Shown in pieces: positions 19,488 to 29,978 of a stretch of 64,000 bases of DNA. The stretch is from contig JASNGC010000003.1 of assembly GCA_038659295.1 (NCBI GenBank), positions 496,001 to 560,000 of the forward strand, given 5' to 3'. This DNA is from Enterocytospora artemiae (taxonomy: Eukaryota; Microsporidia). Position numbers and translations under genes: made by a program. Under the pieces are notes generated by a model. That model was given only the letters and a program-made list of their open reading frames with translations, did not search any database and was not told the origin of the DNA. Position 1 is the stretch's first letter. The number at the start of each line of letters is the position of its first letter.

Positions 19488-19763
19488 CCTGAATTATACC
19501 CTGCCAAGGGAATTCTATTCAATGAATTAATTATCCATTCGGAAAGTAATAAAACATTCCTATATTTAAAAGAGAAACTCACTGTTTTGTTTAAATTTAT
19601 GTGGGTTTGATTGGACAGTACTTGAAAAGATAATCTGTCCATTATTAAAAGGTCTGGTGCTTAACTGAGCAATACTCAGTATGCATGCACCGCCAGGTTT
19701 TGACTGTTTATCGAATGTGTGCAGATGATTTTCCAACAATTCATTGTTTTTATTTTTAACCCT

Positions 19764-20423
19764 ATGCTTTCTACTTTTGTTTTAATCTTCCTGTCGTGCA
19801 TAGACGCTTTGGTTGAGGTAGTCGACAGCAGCAATGGACATTCTGTAAATGCATTTACAACAGCCCAACCAAACACAGTGCATTATGTTGTTACTGAACT
19901 GTTTGAGATCACGTCTAGGTCTTTAGATAAGATTACAGACAACACATTGACCACCCGGCTAAGAGTTTTTCATGAGGATCCCAGCTTTCAGTCCCAGCCA
20001 ATTCATGATGACAAGAAAAGAGGATCGAAGAATGATTTCTTTTTCATGGCCAGTAAGAAGGGCCAATACACTTTTTTGATAACAATCGATGGGCCAGGGA
20101 TCCATAAGTATAAAAAGTTTGGTGTGGATTACAAGATCTACCAAGGAGAAGAAAATAGGCCAGCCATCGTGTCGGTGAACGATGTGGAGGTGAGCAAGGC
20201 TGAAAACCTAATAAAGGGAATACTTGACTATGCTAAGAAGAATATGGTGATCCAAGAAGTTGAGTTCCAGGATGAGAAGGTGCCCGTGGATATTTATAGT
20301 GGGATTATTAAGAAAGCGATTTTAATGATTGGATTGAAGATTATTTCGACAATTGGAACTTCATTATTTTCAAGCTTCCAGACAAAGAGATTCTTTGCGA
20401 GTCAGAATCTGGCAAATAAATAA
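19764..20423 (+). CDS. p24/EMP24 family ER-Golgi cargo receptor (219 aa)
   Basis: Type I membrane protein of early secretory vesicles. Signal peptide at residues ~1-17 (MLSTFVLIFLSC), lumenal GOLD-like beta domain (~20-130), a short coiled coil, one membrane segment (~187-203) and a cytosolic tail with KRFF, the COPII/COPI sorting motif of the family. Start: ATG immediately after TTAACCCT at 19764; using it puts the signal peptide at the very N-terminus, unlike the longer frame. Which p24 subfamily is not clear. Confidence 0.8.
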   Translation: MLSTFVLIFLSCIDALVEVVDSSNGHSVNAFTTAQPNTVHYVVTELFEITSRSLDKITDNTLTTRLRVFHEDPSFQSQPIHDDKKRGSKNDFFFMASKKGQYTFLITIDGPGIHKYKKFGVDYKIYQGEENRPAIVSVNDVEVSKAENLIKGILDYAKKNMVIQEVEFQDEKVPVDIYSGIIKKAILMIGLKIISTIGTSLFSSFQTKRFFASQNLANK

Positions 20424-20730
20424 TCAATCCATATGGCATGAATATTAAAGGCATTCATTTAACCTAGCAGTTTGTTTTATGCACGTATTGTTGTCTATTA
20501 CACATTTTTGTCAAGTTTCTATTGTAAAAATCATCTTTCCCCCAAAATATATTGTATCGGATCCCAAAGGGTGCGAATGTTTTAATTGTATAGTCTGAGT
20601 TTTTCAGACAGGACATATATTGCTAAGCAAAAGATCTCAAACTAGGTGTTATTATTGAATCGGATCTAATAATTCAGATTGTCCAGATATGTATACATCT
20701 GGTATCAAATATAGAATGTGGTCCTTCGTA
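20424..20730. other. Intergenic region, ~307 bases
   Basis: AT-rich spacer between the p24 gene and tRNA-Asp. It includes AATAAATAA at the p24 stop. Nothing else recognised. Confidence 0.45.
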
Positions 20731-20802
20731 TCTTTGATGGTGTAACGGTCAGCATATCAGCTTGTCACGCTGGAGATTCGGGTTCGATTCCCGGTCGAAG
20801 AG
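20731..20802 (+). tRNA. tRNA-Asp (anticodon GTC)
   Basis: 72 nt. Acceptor TCTTTGA/TCGAAGA with one T-G pair, discriminator G; anticodon loop TTGTCAC; T-arm GGGTTCGATTCCC. No intron, CCA not encoded. Confidence 0.95.
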
Positions 20803-20807
20803 TTTTT
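20803..20807 (+). terminator. RNA polymerase III terminator of tRNA-Asp
   Basis: Five T residues directly after the tRNA gene. Confidence 0.75.
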
Positions 20808-20915
20808 GTGTTTTTAAAACTCGATTGATAATTGAATGTGAGCCCATATCACACCATAATAAGTTAATGGTCAAGCTGCTGAAGAAAAGAAACACCTAGG
20901 TATCAGAAGATTCTC

Positions 20916-21422
20916 TCAGAGTATATATTTATTAGTTACCTTTTTTGTGTACATATCCAGTAAATCGTAGTACATCTCAGCCTTGGGAACAAATGTGAAT
21001 GCAAAGATGAAGAGATTGCTCATGCAGAATACCAAATATGCAGTGATTTTGACCAGTTTCAACCTGGAAAATAATAGCTGAGAAAAGATACAAATAAATC
21101 CCAAGCCGAAAAGGTTGAAAATAGTTTTGAAGTTGGCTTTGAAAACATATGCAGACATCAAATTGACATACAGAACGAATATATTCTCCAAAAAGTTCTG
21201 TTTTGATTTTCTGGATCCAGCAAAGTTCAAAATGAAAATTACGAAGGTAGAGAGTGAGAAGAGATATAGCAGGATACTTTTTTCATCGGAAATATGCACG
21301 CTCGTGTAAGAAACCATCTGGTGCAAAAGACTGTAGAAGTGGCTGTTTTTAACGGTGGAAAGTACTGTAAATGCTGATATAAGCAGTAGCAACTGACTGT
21401 ATAAAATGTGGTAAAGTTTCAT
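20916..21422 (-). CDS. Multi-pass membrane protein, possibly the Hrd1 membrane half (168 aa)
   Basis: About five hydrophobic segments fill the protein. The first (LYHILYSQLLLLISAFTVLS), the following HFYSLLHQ and a later FKTIFNLFGLGFICIF are placed as in the N-terminal membrane domain of Hrd1/synoviolin, the ER ubiquitin ligase channel. No RING finger follows; the chain ends after MYTKKVTNKYIL. It may be an unrelated membrane protein. Start: ATG immediately after TTGCCC at 21422, 21 codons inside the longest frame. Confidence 0.65.
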   Translation of the reverse strand: MKLYHILYSQLLLLISAFTVLSTVKNSHFYSLLHQMVSYTSVHISDEKSILLYLFSLSTFVIFILNFAGSRKSKQNFLENIFVLYVNLMSAYVFKANFKTIFNLFGLGFICIFSQLLFSRLKLVKITAYLVFCMSNLFIFAFTFVPKAEMYYDLLDMYTKKVTNKYIL

Positions 21423-21792
21423 GGGCAAGATGATTTGAAAAAATAATTGGGAAACACTATGAACATGAAACCAAGCCCTGAGCACTTTAGAGAGTTATTT
21501 ATTGGAGGATTATCGCATACATCTGTATTGTATGGCACAACCACAGCTCTTTTTGATCATTATGGCATATTGTGTGTATATAATGGTGATTCAAACTGAT
21601 AAATGCTTATCAAATACCGGTGATTTAGATGCTATTAGGATAATATGCAGTATTTTGGCAGATTTTCCATTAGAGGCATAAAATATCAAAAACATGTTCT
21701 ATGATATCGAAAAACATTCTAGTTATCGAGATATTAATCACCTGTAATCTATTCCATTTCCATTCAATCAATAGAATGCTTTTCCTTCCCCT
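21423..21792. other. Intergenic region, 370 bases, divergent promoters
   Basis: Shared upstream region of the membrane protein gene (minus) and the Rad9-like gene (plus), with GCCC and TTCCCC at the two ends. No ORF or RNA gene seen. Confidence 0.45.
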
Positions 21793-22485
21793 ATGAATGC
21801 TGTCTTGCCACTTGAACATGCAATAAAACTGGATAGATTTATCCGCACAACAAAGGCAGAGTATATTCTGTTTGACACAACATCCTCATTGTCCATTCAG
21901 TTGATCACCCCAGACAATAGCCACTTTACGACAATAAACTTCGAGGATTCATTTTTCAGCAGCTACAGCTCATCAAATATGGTTGTAGGTATTCCAATGG
22001 TTACTTTTTACAGGAAGGGCATGAAGGAACTAGTTATCTTCCAGGGTAGGGAATACACAGAGCTAATTTATAAGTTTCCAGATGTTGTTTATAGGAAAAC
22101 CATCCAAAATTTAAAATATGATCTTTTTGAAATGGAATTTACGCCCAGAGAAACCATTAACTTGGATTTTGTTTGTCTGAAAAGTATCCTAAGATATATT
22201 AAAAGCAGATCTGTTACAATTACTCTTGGGAATAAGATTACAGTGAGAGAGCCCGGGAGAGTGTCAATCATTGATGAAATGAGAACCCAGAACAGTGAAG
22301 TGGCTAAGTTTACACATAGGCCAGACATAACATTGAAACTGAATACGGCTATTCTGAGGGATATACTTGGAATATCCGATCTGTTCGATGATTACTGCTT
22401 GGCAATATCCGATCCAGATCAACCCATTCAAATAATATTTAGGAGTGGGGATGTATTCATCTCGAGCTTTATGTCGACTGAATGA
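21793..22485 (+). CDS. RAD9: Rad9-like 9-1-1 checkpoint clamp subunit (230 aa)
   Basis: PCNA-fold protein with two clamp-like halves. The end (DPDQPIQIIFRSGDVFISSFMSTE) matches in order and spacing the Rad9 clamp closing strand (PGRPAIFTI...F.LATLSD); the earlier FFSSYSSSNMVVGIPM fits the FF..Y region before the interdomain helix. Length corresponds to the clamp domain alone; the long phosphorylated tail of yeast and animal Rad9 is missing. It would load at damaged DNA with Rad1 and Hus1. Start: ATG after TTCCCCT. Confidence 0.7.
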   Translation: MNAVLPLEHAIKLDRFIRTTKAEYILFDTTSSLSIQLITPDNSHFTTINFEDSFFSSYSSSNMVVGIPMVTFYRKGMKELVIFQGREYTELIYKFPDVVYRKTIQNLKYDLFEMEFTPRETINLDFVCLKSILRYIKSRSVTITLGNKITVREPGRVSIIDEMRTQNSEVAKFTHRPDITLKLNTAILRDILGISDLFDDYCLAISDPDQPIQIIFRSGDVFISSFMSTE

Positions 22486-22575
22486 TTGAGAATATATTCC
22501 ATGGTCTGTACCACCATATGGAGACAAGTGAGAAGACTGTTAGCAGAAACCCAAATTTTCACATTGATTTATTGA

Positions 22576-23625
22576 TTAGCAATCGAATTCTACTCCATAA
22601 AGACCACGTTTTATGAGATGCTTGAGTTCTTCTGAGCGGACTCTCTTAAGAGAAATTCTAACACGCTTACCCTTTGATTTTTCACAGACTAGGTAGATAT
22701 AGTTTCCAACCTTGGCATAAATCTTGTTGCAGTCATCAATATATAAGCAGATGCACTCGCCGTGTTCTTTCTCGATCATTCTCTTAAGATAGAATAGTTT
22801 CTTTGGCTCGTATAGGGCAGCTGGTGCACAACCTGAATTTGGTTTCTTAAGATCGATAACCTCCTTGCAGGCAGCGTTTTTAAGAGTGTACACCTGCAAA
22901 TACTTTCCATTATCCCTGGCACTTATGACAAATGTCTTGATGGACGATATTTCACAGTATTTTTTACCACAGGGCGTAGCATCGCAAACCTTTCTCTTGC
23001 TAACAAAGAATGGGCAGGATTCCTTTTCGATCTTGCATGGCTCTGGGCGGCAGATTGGCACTGGTGAGCAGACGACTGGAGGGCAGATGGGCCTGGCCTC
23101 ACATGGTCTACCAACTGGGCAAGCTGGTCTGACCTCACATGGCTGACCAACTGGACATGCTGGGGCAATTGGCCTCTGTGGGAGGCAGCATTCCTTTGGA
23201 AGTTCTGTTGTGGCCGTTTGTGGGGCACCGACCTTGCATGATGGCTCAAAATATCTGCAGGTCTTGAATCCGTCGGAGCTGTATCCGCAGATCACCTTAA
23301 AAGTGCATCCACACTTCTCCAAAAACAGGGCATGTTTGGGAAGAGTCAAGTCTTCTGCAGAGACTACAGTACCATTGGAGTACAAGACCATGTTTCCTTC
23401 ATATCCATTCCATCCGGCAACCTGGGCCCTATCAATACCACAGACCTGCAATGTGAGGATCAGATGTGAAAAGTTGTTTGGTGTTATCTTGGCCGGAACC
23501 ATGTTCTTAACATCGTGCCTCTCAAGGATCTTAACATCACATGGGAGTTCCACCACGTTTGCCTGCATTGCACTTACAATACCAATGGCCGAGGTCAGCA
23601 GAGTGAATAGTCTTGTTGAATTCAT
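22576..23625 (-). CDS. Cys/Pro-rich secreted protein, candidate spore-surface protein (349 aa)
   Basis: Signal peptide at residues 1-19 (MNSTRLFTLLTSAIGIVSA). A beta-rich N-terminal part with paired Cys is followed by a Pro/Cys repeat around residues 150-195 (PACPVGQPCEVR, PACPVGRPCEAR, PICPP) and a C-terminal domain with basic patches. Microsporidian spore-wall and polar-tube proteins are often of this kind, but I see no signature of a named one. Unlike most neighbours the ATG has no CCC; a TATAAAAC box lies at -21 to -28, suggesting strong or staged expression. Confidence 0.78.
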   Translation of the reverse strand: MNSTRLFTLLTSAIGIVSAMQANVVELPCDVKILERHDVKNMVPAKITPNNFSHLILTLQVCGIDRAQVAGWNGYEGNMVLYSNGTVVSAEDLTLPKHALFLEKCGCTFKVICGYSSDGFKTCRYFEPSCKVGAPQTATTELPKECCLPQRPIAPACPVGQPCEVRPACPVGRPCEARPICPPVVCSPVPICRPEPCKIEKESCPFFVSKRKVCDATPCGKKYCEISSIKTFVISARDNGKYLQVYTLKNAACKEVIDLKKPNSGCAPAALYEPKKLFYLKRMIEKEHGECICLYIDDCNKIYAKVGNYIYLVCEKSKGKRVRISLKRVRSEELKHLIKRGLYGVEFDC

Positions 23626-23645
23626 GCCTCATGAACAAGGCATTT

Positions 23646-23653
23646 GTTTTATA
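23646..23653 (-). promoter_or_regulatory. TATA-like box of the secreted-protein gene
   Basis: TATAAAAC on the minus strand, 21-28 bases before the ATG at 23625. This predicts an almost leaderless mRNA. Confidence 0.5.
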
Positions 23654-24436
23654 CCTTTGTTTCTCCCAAAAAAGTAGTCTATGAAATATAATTTCCTTAT
23701 TTTATTGTTTAGAACATGGAAATACTCAGGAGCCACGTCATTTGATTTCTGATTGCTGTAAACAAAACAATATAAATCTCAACTGTATCTGGAGGCATAT
23801 CGGTATTAATTGACCTTAAAATTTTAACTTTTAATTTAATATTTCTGATTAGACTCAAGGAATGCTGGGCACATTAATACAATAATATTATTACAAGACA
23901 TGTTCAAGAAGTTAATGAGACCATTGCAAATCTAGTGTTGTAGTAATAAATGAACAATAGTTTAGAGTGTCTTTGAATGATTAGGACTTAAAATTTATTA
24001 ATAAAAAAGCAAGTTATAATGTTAACTAAGCCATATGTTGTCTGTGAGTTTTCATGTCCTTAATACTGAATTTATCGATATTTCAAAAGTCATCGATTCT
24101 AATGGATCGCAGACCATATATCTGTGCTATTCTGATATCTCGTTAGAAACATACAAGGTTTCATAGGGTGCAGACTATAAAATATCCTTTTATCAACCTG
24201 TTTGGTTTTCAGGTTAACTTTCTGACTACATGTCCCAGTACCATGCCAATCCAATACAGTGGCACATATTGATTCTATGGTATATTAAAGTGTACAGTCG
24301 TTCAAAACAACAAACCTGGAATATGATGATAAATATTTTATTGTATGACTCATGTAGCATAAATCGATGCTTACCAATGGCTCTTTTGTTTGATTAATTA
24401 TTTTTTGGCATGCAAAATATTTTACACTACACCCCA
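23654..24436. other. Long intergenic region, ~780 bases
   Basis: The longest gap in the window, between divergent genes (secreted protein and CCCH protein). AT-rich with several TATAAA-like stretches. I find no ORF with a start signal, no tRNA and no clear repeat. It may hold extended regulatory sequence for the secreted protein gene. Confidence 0.45.
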
Positions 24437-25963
24437 ATGCTTAATACACTTTTTCATCAAATCGTCGCAGTCAAACAAACAAACGATTGTTTACTTGACA
24501 TAAACAATCTAAACAGACACATTAAGCAAATCATAAGCCCCATCCAATTAAGTATGCTGACCTTTAATAATAAAGTATCCACTCAGGGTATCCAAGAAGA
24601 GGAATTGCATTGTGATTCTGAGGATTTTCCCACCCAAAATCATATATTGAAATTCCTCGAAACCAAATCAAAGGTGGCTGAGGAGAATGATGATATTGAA
24701 GCAGACATACCATACAATGAATGTTCCAGCCCAGCCACATTTGGTAGGTATGCAAAGAACATGTATCTACCTGAGATTATGGAACCCACTGCAACAACCA
24801 TCAGAGATACTACAAATACACACACAAATGCTAGTACTCTTTTTGATACCGACAGTTCACAACCAACCAACATCACTGGCTGTACCAAAACTACTAACTT
24901 TACAAGAGCCATTAATTCGTTCAATATTCCAGAGCCAAAGCTCAAATACTTCCAGCAAGCTGATAAAAGCACCCTTGAACCCCAACAACCAGTAGTCCAA
25001 GAGAGCCCAAAGCATACAAGCCCTAAGAATATTTTTAGTCGCAAGTTCATCGAATCATCAAACAACGAAGAGAGAATCTTCTTTAACAACAAGAGAATAG
25101 CACTGTACAAGACAGAGATGTGTAGAAGTTTTTCAGAAGTGGGACACTGCAAGTATGGGGATAGGTGCCAGTTTTCCCATTCTAATGTGGAACTAAGGGA
25201 TGTGTCAAGGCATCCAAAATACAAAACAGAGACGTGTCGGGTTTTTTGGGAGCAAGGGACCTGTCCCTATGGAAGAAGGTGCTGTTTTGTCCACTATGAG
25301 AACTCGGAGCTAAATAGGAGATTTGAACCCAAAAATAACTCTCAAGACTCTCAGCCATTGATGGAAGCTGGTGAAGGTGAAAGAACAGGTAAAGATAACT
25401 TGGTGTTTTCAAATAACTCTCAATATAAATGTGCATTCAAGTTGGAGAATGCGGAGCCATTAAATGAGAACGAGAGTGAAACAGAACAAATATCACCCTC
25501 TGATGATGGAAGCAATATTGACCTGGAGTTTTCAGCCATCACAGTCAATTCCATTCAAAATATGTGCTCCGACCTATCCAAAAAATTGTATTTTCCTAAA
25601 GATGACACTGAAAGATATGTATCTATTTCCGAGAATTCAATAATGAGTGAGATTAAGTGCCTAGAAATGACCAGTAATGATATCTCAAGTCATATCTTGG
25701 ATGAGTCATTTAAGAAGAATGAGAAATTCAATGTATTTGGAGCATTATACACCAATCTAATGCAGATATCAGAGTTGAATTCAATTGACCATTTTGTCTC
25801 ACACAAAGTGAATGACTGTGCTTTTAAACCAAAGCTTCATAGAAATACCGGGAAGTTTAAGGGTGTCTGGGAGACGAACGCCATAAGGACTTGGGTTCAA
25901 AATCCGATCAATTATATTGCTAAAAAATCAAATTGTAAGATAAATTATGTAAATGAAGAATAA
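24437..25963 (+). CDS. Tandem CCCH zinc-finger protein, TTP/TIS11 family (508 aa)
   Basis: Two CCCH fingers at residues ~226-290 with exact TTP spacing Cx8Cx5Cx3H ([20 protein letters not shown] and [20 protein letters not shown]), each led by YKTE.CR as in tristetraprolin. Such proteins bind AU-rich elements in mRNA 3' ends and promote decay. Flanks are Asn/Thr/Ser-rich and probably disordered; the last ~60 residues are less so and may bind a partner. Start: ATG after CACCCCA at 24437. The stop lies in AATAAA. Confidence 0.92.
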   Translation: MLNTLFHQIVAVKQTNDCLLDINNLNRHIKQIISPIQLSMLTFNNKVSTQGIQEEELHCDSEDFPTQNHILKFLETKSKVAEENDDIEADIPYNECSSPATFGRYAKNMYLPEIMEPTATTIRDTTNTHTNASTLFDTDSSQPTNITGCTKTTNFTRAINSFNIPEPKLKYFQQADKSTLEPQQPVVQESPKHTSPKNIFSRKFIESSNNEERIFFNNKRIALYKTEMCRSFSEVGHCKYGDRCQFSHSNVELRDVSRHPKYKTETCRVFWEQGTCPYGRRCCFVHYENSELNRRFEPKNNSQDSQPLMEAGEGERTGKDNLVFSNNSQYKCAFKLENAEPLNENESETEQISPSDDGSNIDLEFSAITVNSIQNMCSDLSKKLYFPKDDTERYVSISENSIMSEIKCLEMTSNDISSHILDESFKKNEKFNVFGALYTNLMQISELNSIDHFVSHKVNDCAFKPKLHRNTGKFKGVWETNAIRTWVQNPINYIAKKSNCKINYVNEE

Positions 25964-26037
25964 ATATTCAAAACCTAAATGAGTTTTTCACATGTATTTG
26001 TTATCCCGTGAATTAGATGGATAGATTTTGTAACCAT

Positions 26038-28515
26038 TTATTCACTGTTGGGGCCATCCACCAATTCTTCTAAAAGTGTTATCATCTCTTCCGTGTTTTG
26101 GAGATAGTAGTCTGCCTTTGTGTCGTCGTTTCCAACTTTGATTGTGATATTCTCCGAATGCTCAAACATATCCTCGTCGGTTAGATCATCACCCGCCACA
26201 ACCCCTGGATTGATCTTATCCACAATCTTACCCTTGGAGCCTAGCTTCACCTCAACTACCTTCTTGCCTGCACTGACCATAAACCCCATGATTGTCCCCA
26301 GTTTACTGAGTTCACAATACATCGGTTGAATGATTTTATCAATATTTCCACATTGTCTATAGTGAAATGCTGCGCCACAGCTCTTTTCCTCAACTGACGA
26401 ATTTGGTGTACGCTTTCTGTAGTAATTCATAATATCCAGAACTAACGTTTTAAAGTCCTCTTGTGGCCCATCTGCTGCCTTCACATCGTCCCATATCCCG
26501 TCCTTCCTATGCATAGCACCATGCTCTGCATAACACTCCACCTCCATAGGAAACCACTCATCAACCTTTTCACAAGATCTACCCGTGCAAATAATAATTT
26601 CAGGATGCTTTCTGAGAAGACTTAAAACCCTGGCTGTGGGTATGGCCATATCGGGTTTGTTCTCTAATTGAGCCAAGGTACCATCATAATCCGCAAGAAT
26701 ACTCTTATTTCCGTTCCTGTACTTTTTTTTGAACTCGGCCAACGTGATCGATGGCTCACTTGCAGTTGTGGAACGACTTTCGTTGGCTCTTTCCAAAACT
26801 ATTTTTGTGGCCGGAGACATTGACTTAGTGATTTTCTTATTGTTACTGCACTCCATAACATGCTTGCCGATCCCCTTTGTGGACGACAAAGCCTCGTTGT
26901 AGAAATCATCTGAGTTGTAGCTGAATTCGTTGAATGCTTCACGATCCATCGACGACTCATCTGTGAATTCTGTGATTTCGTCGGTGATGTTCTTGTATAT
27001 TTCCATATCATCGTGCTCATGGTACTTGTGGGCCAACAGATTTTCACTTGAACTAATATTGGCTTGAGCCATCAACTCCATAATCTCTGCCATATCCTTG
27101 CCTGAAGTGTTCTTGATAGTAATACTGTTGTCCTTTTGTGTGTACTCTGGACCTCTTTTGAGATTCTGGATACTAAGGGACTTCTCAGTTCGATTTGTCT
27201 TGATAAACTGCATCCTTTTGATTAATTCTCCTAGCTTTCCATCTATTTCATCATGCTCAGATTCCTGAATTGCATCGTAGCCACATTTTTCCATAAAAAG
27301 CCCAACATACTCACCTTCACTAAAGGTATAGGCATTTCGTTGATATTTCGGGTTATTTTGTTCCGATAATCTTTGAGAGATTCTTTTCGCCAATTGCCAT
27401 GCATTGGAAACAAATCCACAGTCCTTGCCAAATAGTCTTGCAAGCGGCATGTGCTCTGTCCCAATATATGCCACTGAAAGCATCATCTGGATAATAACTT
27501 CATGTAAATTATCCAATATCTCAATTTTCACACCATATGTCTTCCTTAAGTACTGGAGCATTCTATCGTTCTCAATATTGAAGTCCAAATCAAGTCTGGC
27601 ATATTTTATAGAAACATTCCTGTTTCTTCGGATTGTAGGCTCCAAAATCAGCAAATCGCCGTCACATACAATTGTTGGGTGTAATTCTTCCATGGCTGAT
27701 GAGGCATATTCCAACAGCTTCATACTGTACTGTGTATTACTCTCAGAAGAGATTTGTTGTGGCTTATCGCACAATATCTCATTTTTGATCTGACTCAAAG
27801 GCATATTCTGCCCAATATTCCCTCTGGCTCCATTTTCTGCAAGACCACATGCATCTAGAATGTCGCCAGTGGCATCCATGTACATTGAGCCACACATAAG
27901 TGAGTTCATATGCTCCAGAACATATATCACATCCAATTTATCAATGTATGGTTCCAAATAATGGCATCCTCCAACAGATGACATTCTATACCTATATGAT
28001 GTCGAAATAAACTTCTGGAAACTTTTATAGTCGTTCATTGTTTTGAAAAACTTGACTGCCTTGAAAAGACTCTCCATGATCTCATTTGAGTATGGCAACC
28101 GATTTACAAAAAACCCATCAAACTTCAAATTCCTGATCGCAACCTTGCAATGTACCATTGACGGCAGCAATAAAAGCAAAGAGTCATTTACAATAACTAG
28201 ATCTTCCTTATTACATTGGCTGTTTATCTCCTCTGCTATCTGGTGGTTGTACCTCGAGTACTTATCAAATATCGATTTCGAGTTTGCCAGATTGTCGATT
28301 CCAAAGCTTACCTTTCTCATTAGCTTGTTATATAGTGTCTCATACTCCAGGTTTCCACCAGTATCTATATACTTAATGTTGTAAATCGATTCAAACTCCT
28401 TCGACTTCAATATCTTATCCGAGTAAAGTGTCTGGATCTTTGATGAGGCATTCTCAGATGGTTTGAGCTTCAGCTCGTTTGTGGAATGCTTTCTTGAGAT
28501 ATAAAATATTTTCAT
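26038..28515 (-). CDS. TPS2: Trehalose-6-phosphate phosphatase with GT20-like N-terminus (825 aa)
   Basis: The C-terminal ~230 residues are a HAD-type trehalose-phosphatase: LADYDGTLAQ (DxDGT motif), TGRSCEKVDEWF, EHGAMHRKDG and AGDDLTDEDMF. The first ~450 residues correspond to the degenerate glycosyltransferase-20 part that Tps2-type proteins carry. An acidic/Asn-rich linker sits between. It works with Tps1 (57939 region) to make trehalose, the spore sugar. Start: ATG at 28515 directly after AAGGGGT. The stop lies inside AATAAA. Confidence 0.93.
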   Translation of the reverse strand: MKIFYISRKHSTNELKLKPSENASSKIQTLYSDKILKSKEFESIYNIKYIDTGGNLEYETLYNKLMRKVSFGIDNLANSKSIFDKYSRYNHQIAEEINSQCNKEDLVIVNDSLLLLLPSMVHCKVAIRNLKFDGFFVNRLPYSNEIMESLFKAVKFFKTMNDYKSFQKFISTSYRYRMSSVGGCHYLEPYIDKLDVIYVLEHMNSLMCGSMYMDATGDILDACGLAENGARGNIGQNMPLSQIKNEILCDKPQQISSESNTQYSMKLLEYASSAMEELHPTIVCDGDLLILEPTIRRNRNVSIKYARLDLDFNIENDRMLQYLRKTYGVKIEILDNLHEVIIQMMLSVAYIGTEHMPLARLFGKDCGFVSNAWQLAKRISQRLSEQNNPKYQRNAYTFSEGEYVGLFMEKCGYDAIQESEHDEIDGKLGELIKRMQFIKTNRTEKSLSIQNLKRGPEYTQKDNSITIKNTSGKDMAEIMELMAQANISSSENLLAHKYHEHDDMEIYKNITDEITEFTDESSMDREAFNEFSYNSDDFYNEALSSTKGIGKHVMECSNNKKITKSMSPATKIVLERANESRSTTASEPSITLAEFKKKYRNGNKSILADYDGTLAQLENKPDMAIPTARVLSLLRKHPEIIICTGRSCEKVDEWFPMEVECYAEHGAMHRKDGIWDDVKAADGPQEDFKTLVLDIMNYYRKRTPNSSVEEKSCGAAFHYRQCGNIDKIIQPMYCELSKLGTIMGFMVSAGKKVVEVKLGSKGKIVDKINPGVVAGDDLTDEDMFEHSENITIKVGNDDTKADYYLQNTEEMITLLEELVDGPNSE

Positions 28516-28522
28516 ACCCCTT
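28513..28522 (-). promoter_or_regulatory. GGGG start-proximal signal of TPS2
   Basis: AAGGGGTATG on the minus strand. The same core GGGGTAT precedes the TPS1 start, so both trehalose genes share the rare G-form signal. Confidence 0.55.
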
Positions 28523-28891
28523 AAAACCTGTAATTTATTTATATCCATATCAACCAACTAAAAAACAAGCAATTTTGATTAACTCAATACGTCATTATTG
28601 CGACGAAAAGGACTCATTATAGGTGGGTTGCCAGCAAATCAATTTATGTATTTTGGAGAGACACTTATGCATAAACATCTTGCCTACGACCACAGCACAC
28701 AATGTTCCAATTCATTTTACTGGATACATATTGGAGATTAATATTGTACTTGATACCTAACAAATTTTTGTATCTATTTATTTAAAAAACTAATGTTCTT
28801 GGCAACCTTCCTATGAACATTTCTGGAACTCAGTTATCTGACTGATGCCATTTTTAAAGATGGCTTATTTTACTAGCACAACCAGGAAAAA
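28516..28891. other. Intergenic region, 376 bases
   Basis: Upstream region of TPS2, bounded on the right by the 3' end of the Ran-binding-domain gene. AT-rich; a short match to the 5S rRNA start near 28682 is not continued. No gene seen. Confidence 0.45.
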
Positions 28892-29878
28892 TCAGGTGCG
28901 TGTGCCGAATATCGAATTGTCTGACTTACTTGAATCGCTATCCCCATCTCCAGAAACATTTACAGATATAGAACTTGGTGTTAAGGTATTTGTTTCAGAA
29001 CTACATTCTAATTTACTATCCACAATTGTCTGAGATGTGGTTGTAGAATAAGTTTCTGGTAAAGATATTCCTGCAGGCTCTACCACTCTTGGTTCATCTT
29101 GACTATTAACCGAATTATTGATTTTATTTCCGTTGTTATCGGGAGCCTCTTTTGGATTCTCCTCCGAGCTTGAGCTGTCCGTCTCTACTATTATCTTCTC
29201 TTTCATGCCAATTTCTGATTCCTTATCTGTATCCAATTTATGTTTCAACAGCTGATTCTTCACCTCTTTTTTGAATTTTAATACATCAGGAATAGCTGCT
29301 CTATATTCCTTGCCATTTACAGTGAACTGGAGAATATTATCGTCACTATGCCTGAATATATTGGGCCTAAGTACGAAGTTGAGTAGAACTGTTGGAATCC
29401 TCTCTCGGACAAATATAGCTCGTCCCTCTTTTATATACATAGTACCCATCCCAAAATCTAGCCACTCATCAGAATCCAAATATGTTATGGATGCACTAAA
29501 GCGCATCTGTTCAATATTTTGTTGGGAGCTGTTGCCCATATGTTTTCTAGCCTGCCTCTGACTATCTTCACAAGCTTCCGATGGACTTGCCTTTTTTAAG
29601 AATGCACAACTTGTGTCCTTCTTTTCAATCCCACCCTTATTAAAAATATTCCCGTTGGAACTATTACTTACCAATAATTCGTCCAAGGGACTTTTTGGGA
29701 TGAAAACATTACTCTTAAATTTCTTATTCTGGATATCCTGCTCATCATTCTTACATTCTGGCGAATTACCTACATCCTGAGCAGCATTTTTTACGATAGG
29801 AGTATCAGCCCTATCTTTTACAGCTATTCCACTATCTTCCAATGATTTTCCATGCTCCTCAATTTCTTTGGCGGTCAT
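28892..29878 (-). CDS. Ran-binding-domain protein, Yrb2/Nup2-like (328 aa)
   Basis: A single RanBD1-type PH fold lies around residues 135-220: DSDEWLDFGMGTMYIKEG, VRERIPTVLLNFVLRP, and a closing helix PDVLKFKKEV, matching the family W.ERG.G...... R..MR..Q..K...N. Ser/Asn-rich, acidic tails flank it. A role in Ran-dependent nuclear transport (export cofactor Yrb2 or nucleoporin Nup2) is likely; which one cannot be told. Start: ATG after GACCCCTCC at 29878. Confidence 0.7.
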   Translation of the reverse strand: MTAKEIEEHGKSLEDSGIAVKDRADTPIVKNAAQDVGNSPECKNDEQDIQNKKFKSNVFIPKSPLDELLVSNSSNGNIFNKGGIEKKDTSCAFLKKASPSEACEDSQRQARKHMGNSSQQNIEQMRFSASITYLDSDEWLDFGMGTMYIKEGRAIFVRERIPTVLLNFVLRPNIFRHSDDNILQFTVNGKEYRAAIPDVLKFKKEVKNQLLKHKLDTDKESEIGMKEKIIVETDSSSSEENPKEAPDNNGNKINNSVNSQDEPRVVEPAGISLPETYSTTTSQTIVDSKLECSSETNTLTPSSISVNVSGDGDSDSSKSDNSIFGTRT

Positions 29879-29978
29879 GGAGGGGTCGAAATAGCAAAGA
29901 ATGAGGACCAATTACCAATCAAAAATAAATTAACAAGACTCGAAATAAACACAGGCTTGTCTAACCTTGCAAATTACA

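Noticed and set aside
22923..23249. 108-codon minus-strand frame rich in His/Arg/Pro inside the Cys-rich gene
   Set aside because: It is a shifted reading of the Pro/Cys repeat and lies inside a gene with a signal peptide.
28682..28692. Eleven-base match to the start of 5S rRNA (GCCTACGACCA)
   Set aside because: The following bases do not match 5S rRNA, and no complementary 3' end appears ~118 bases later.
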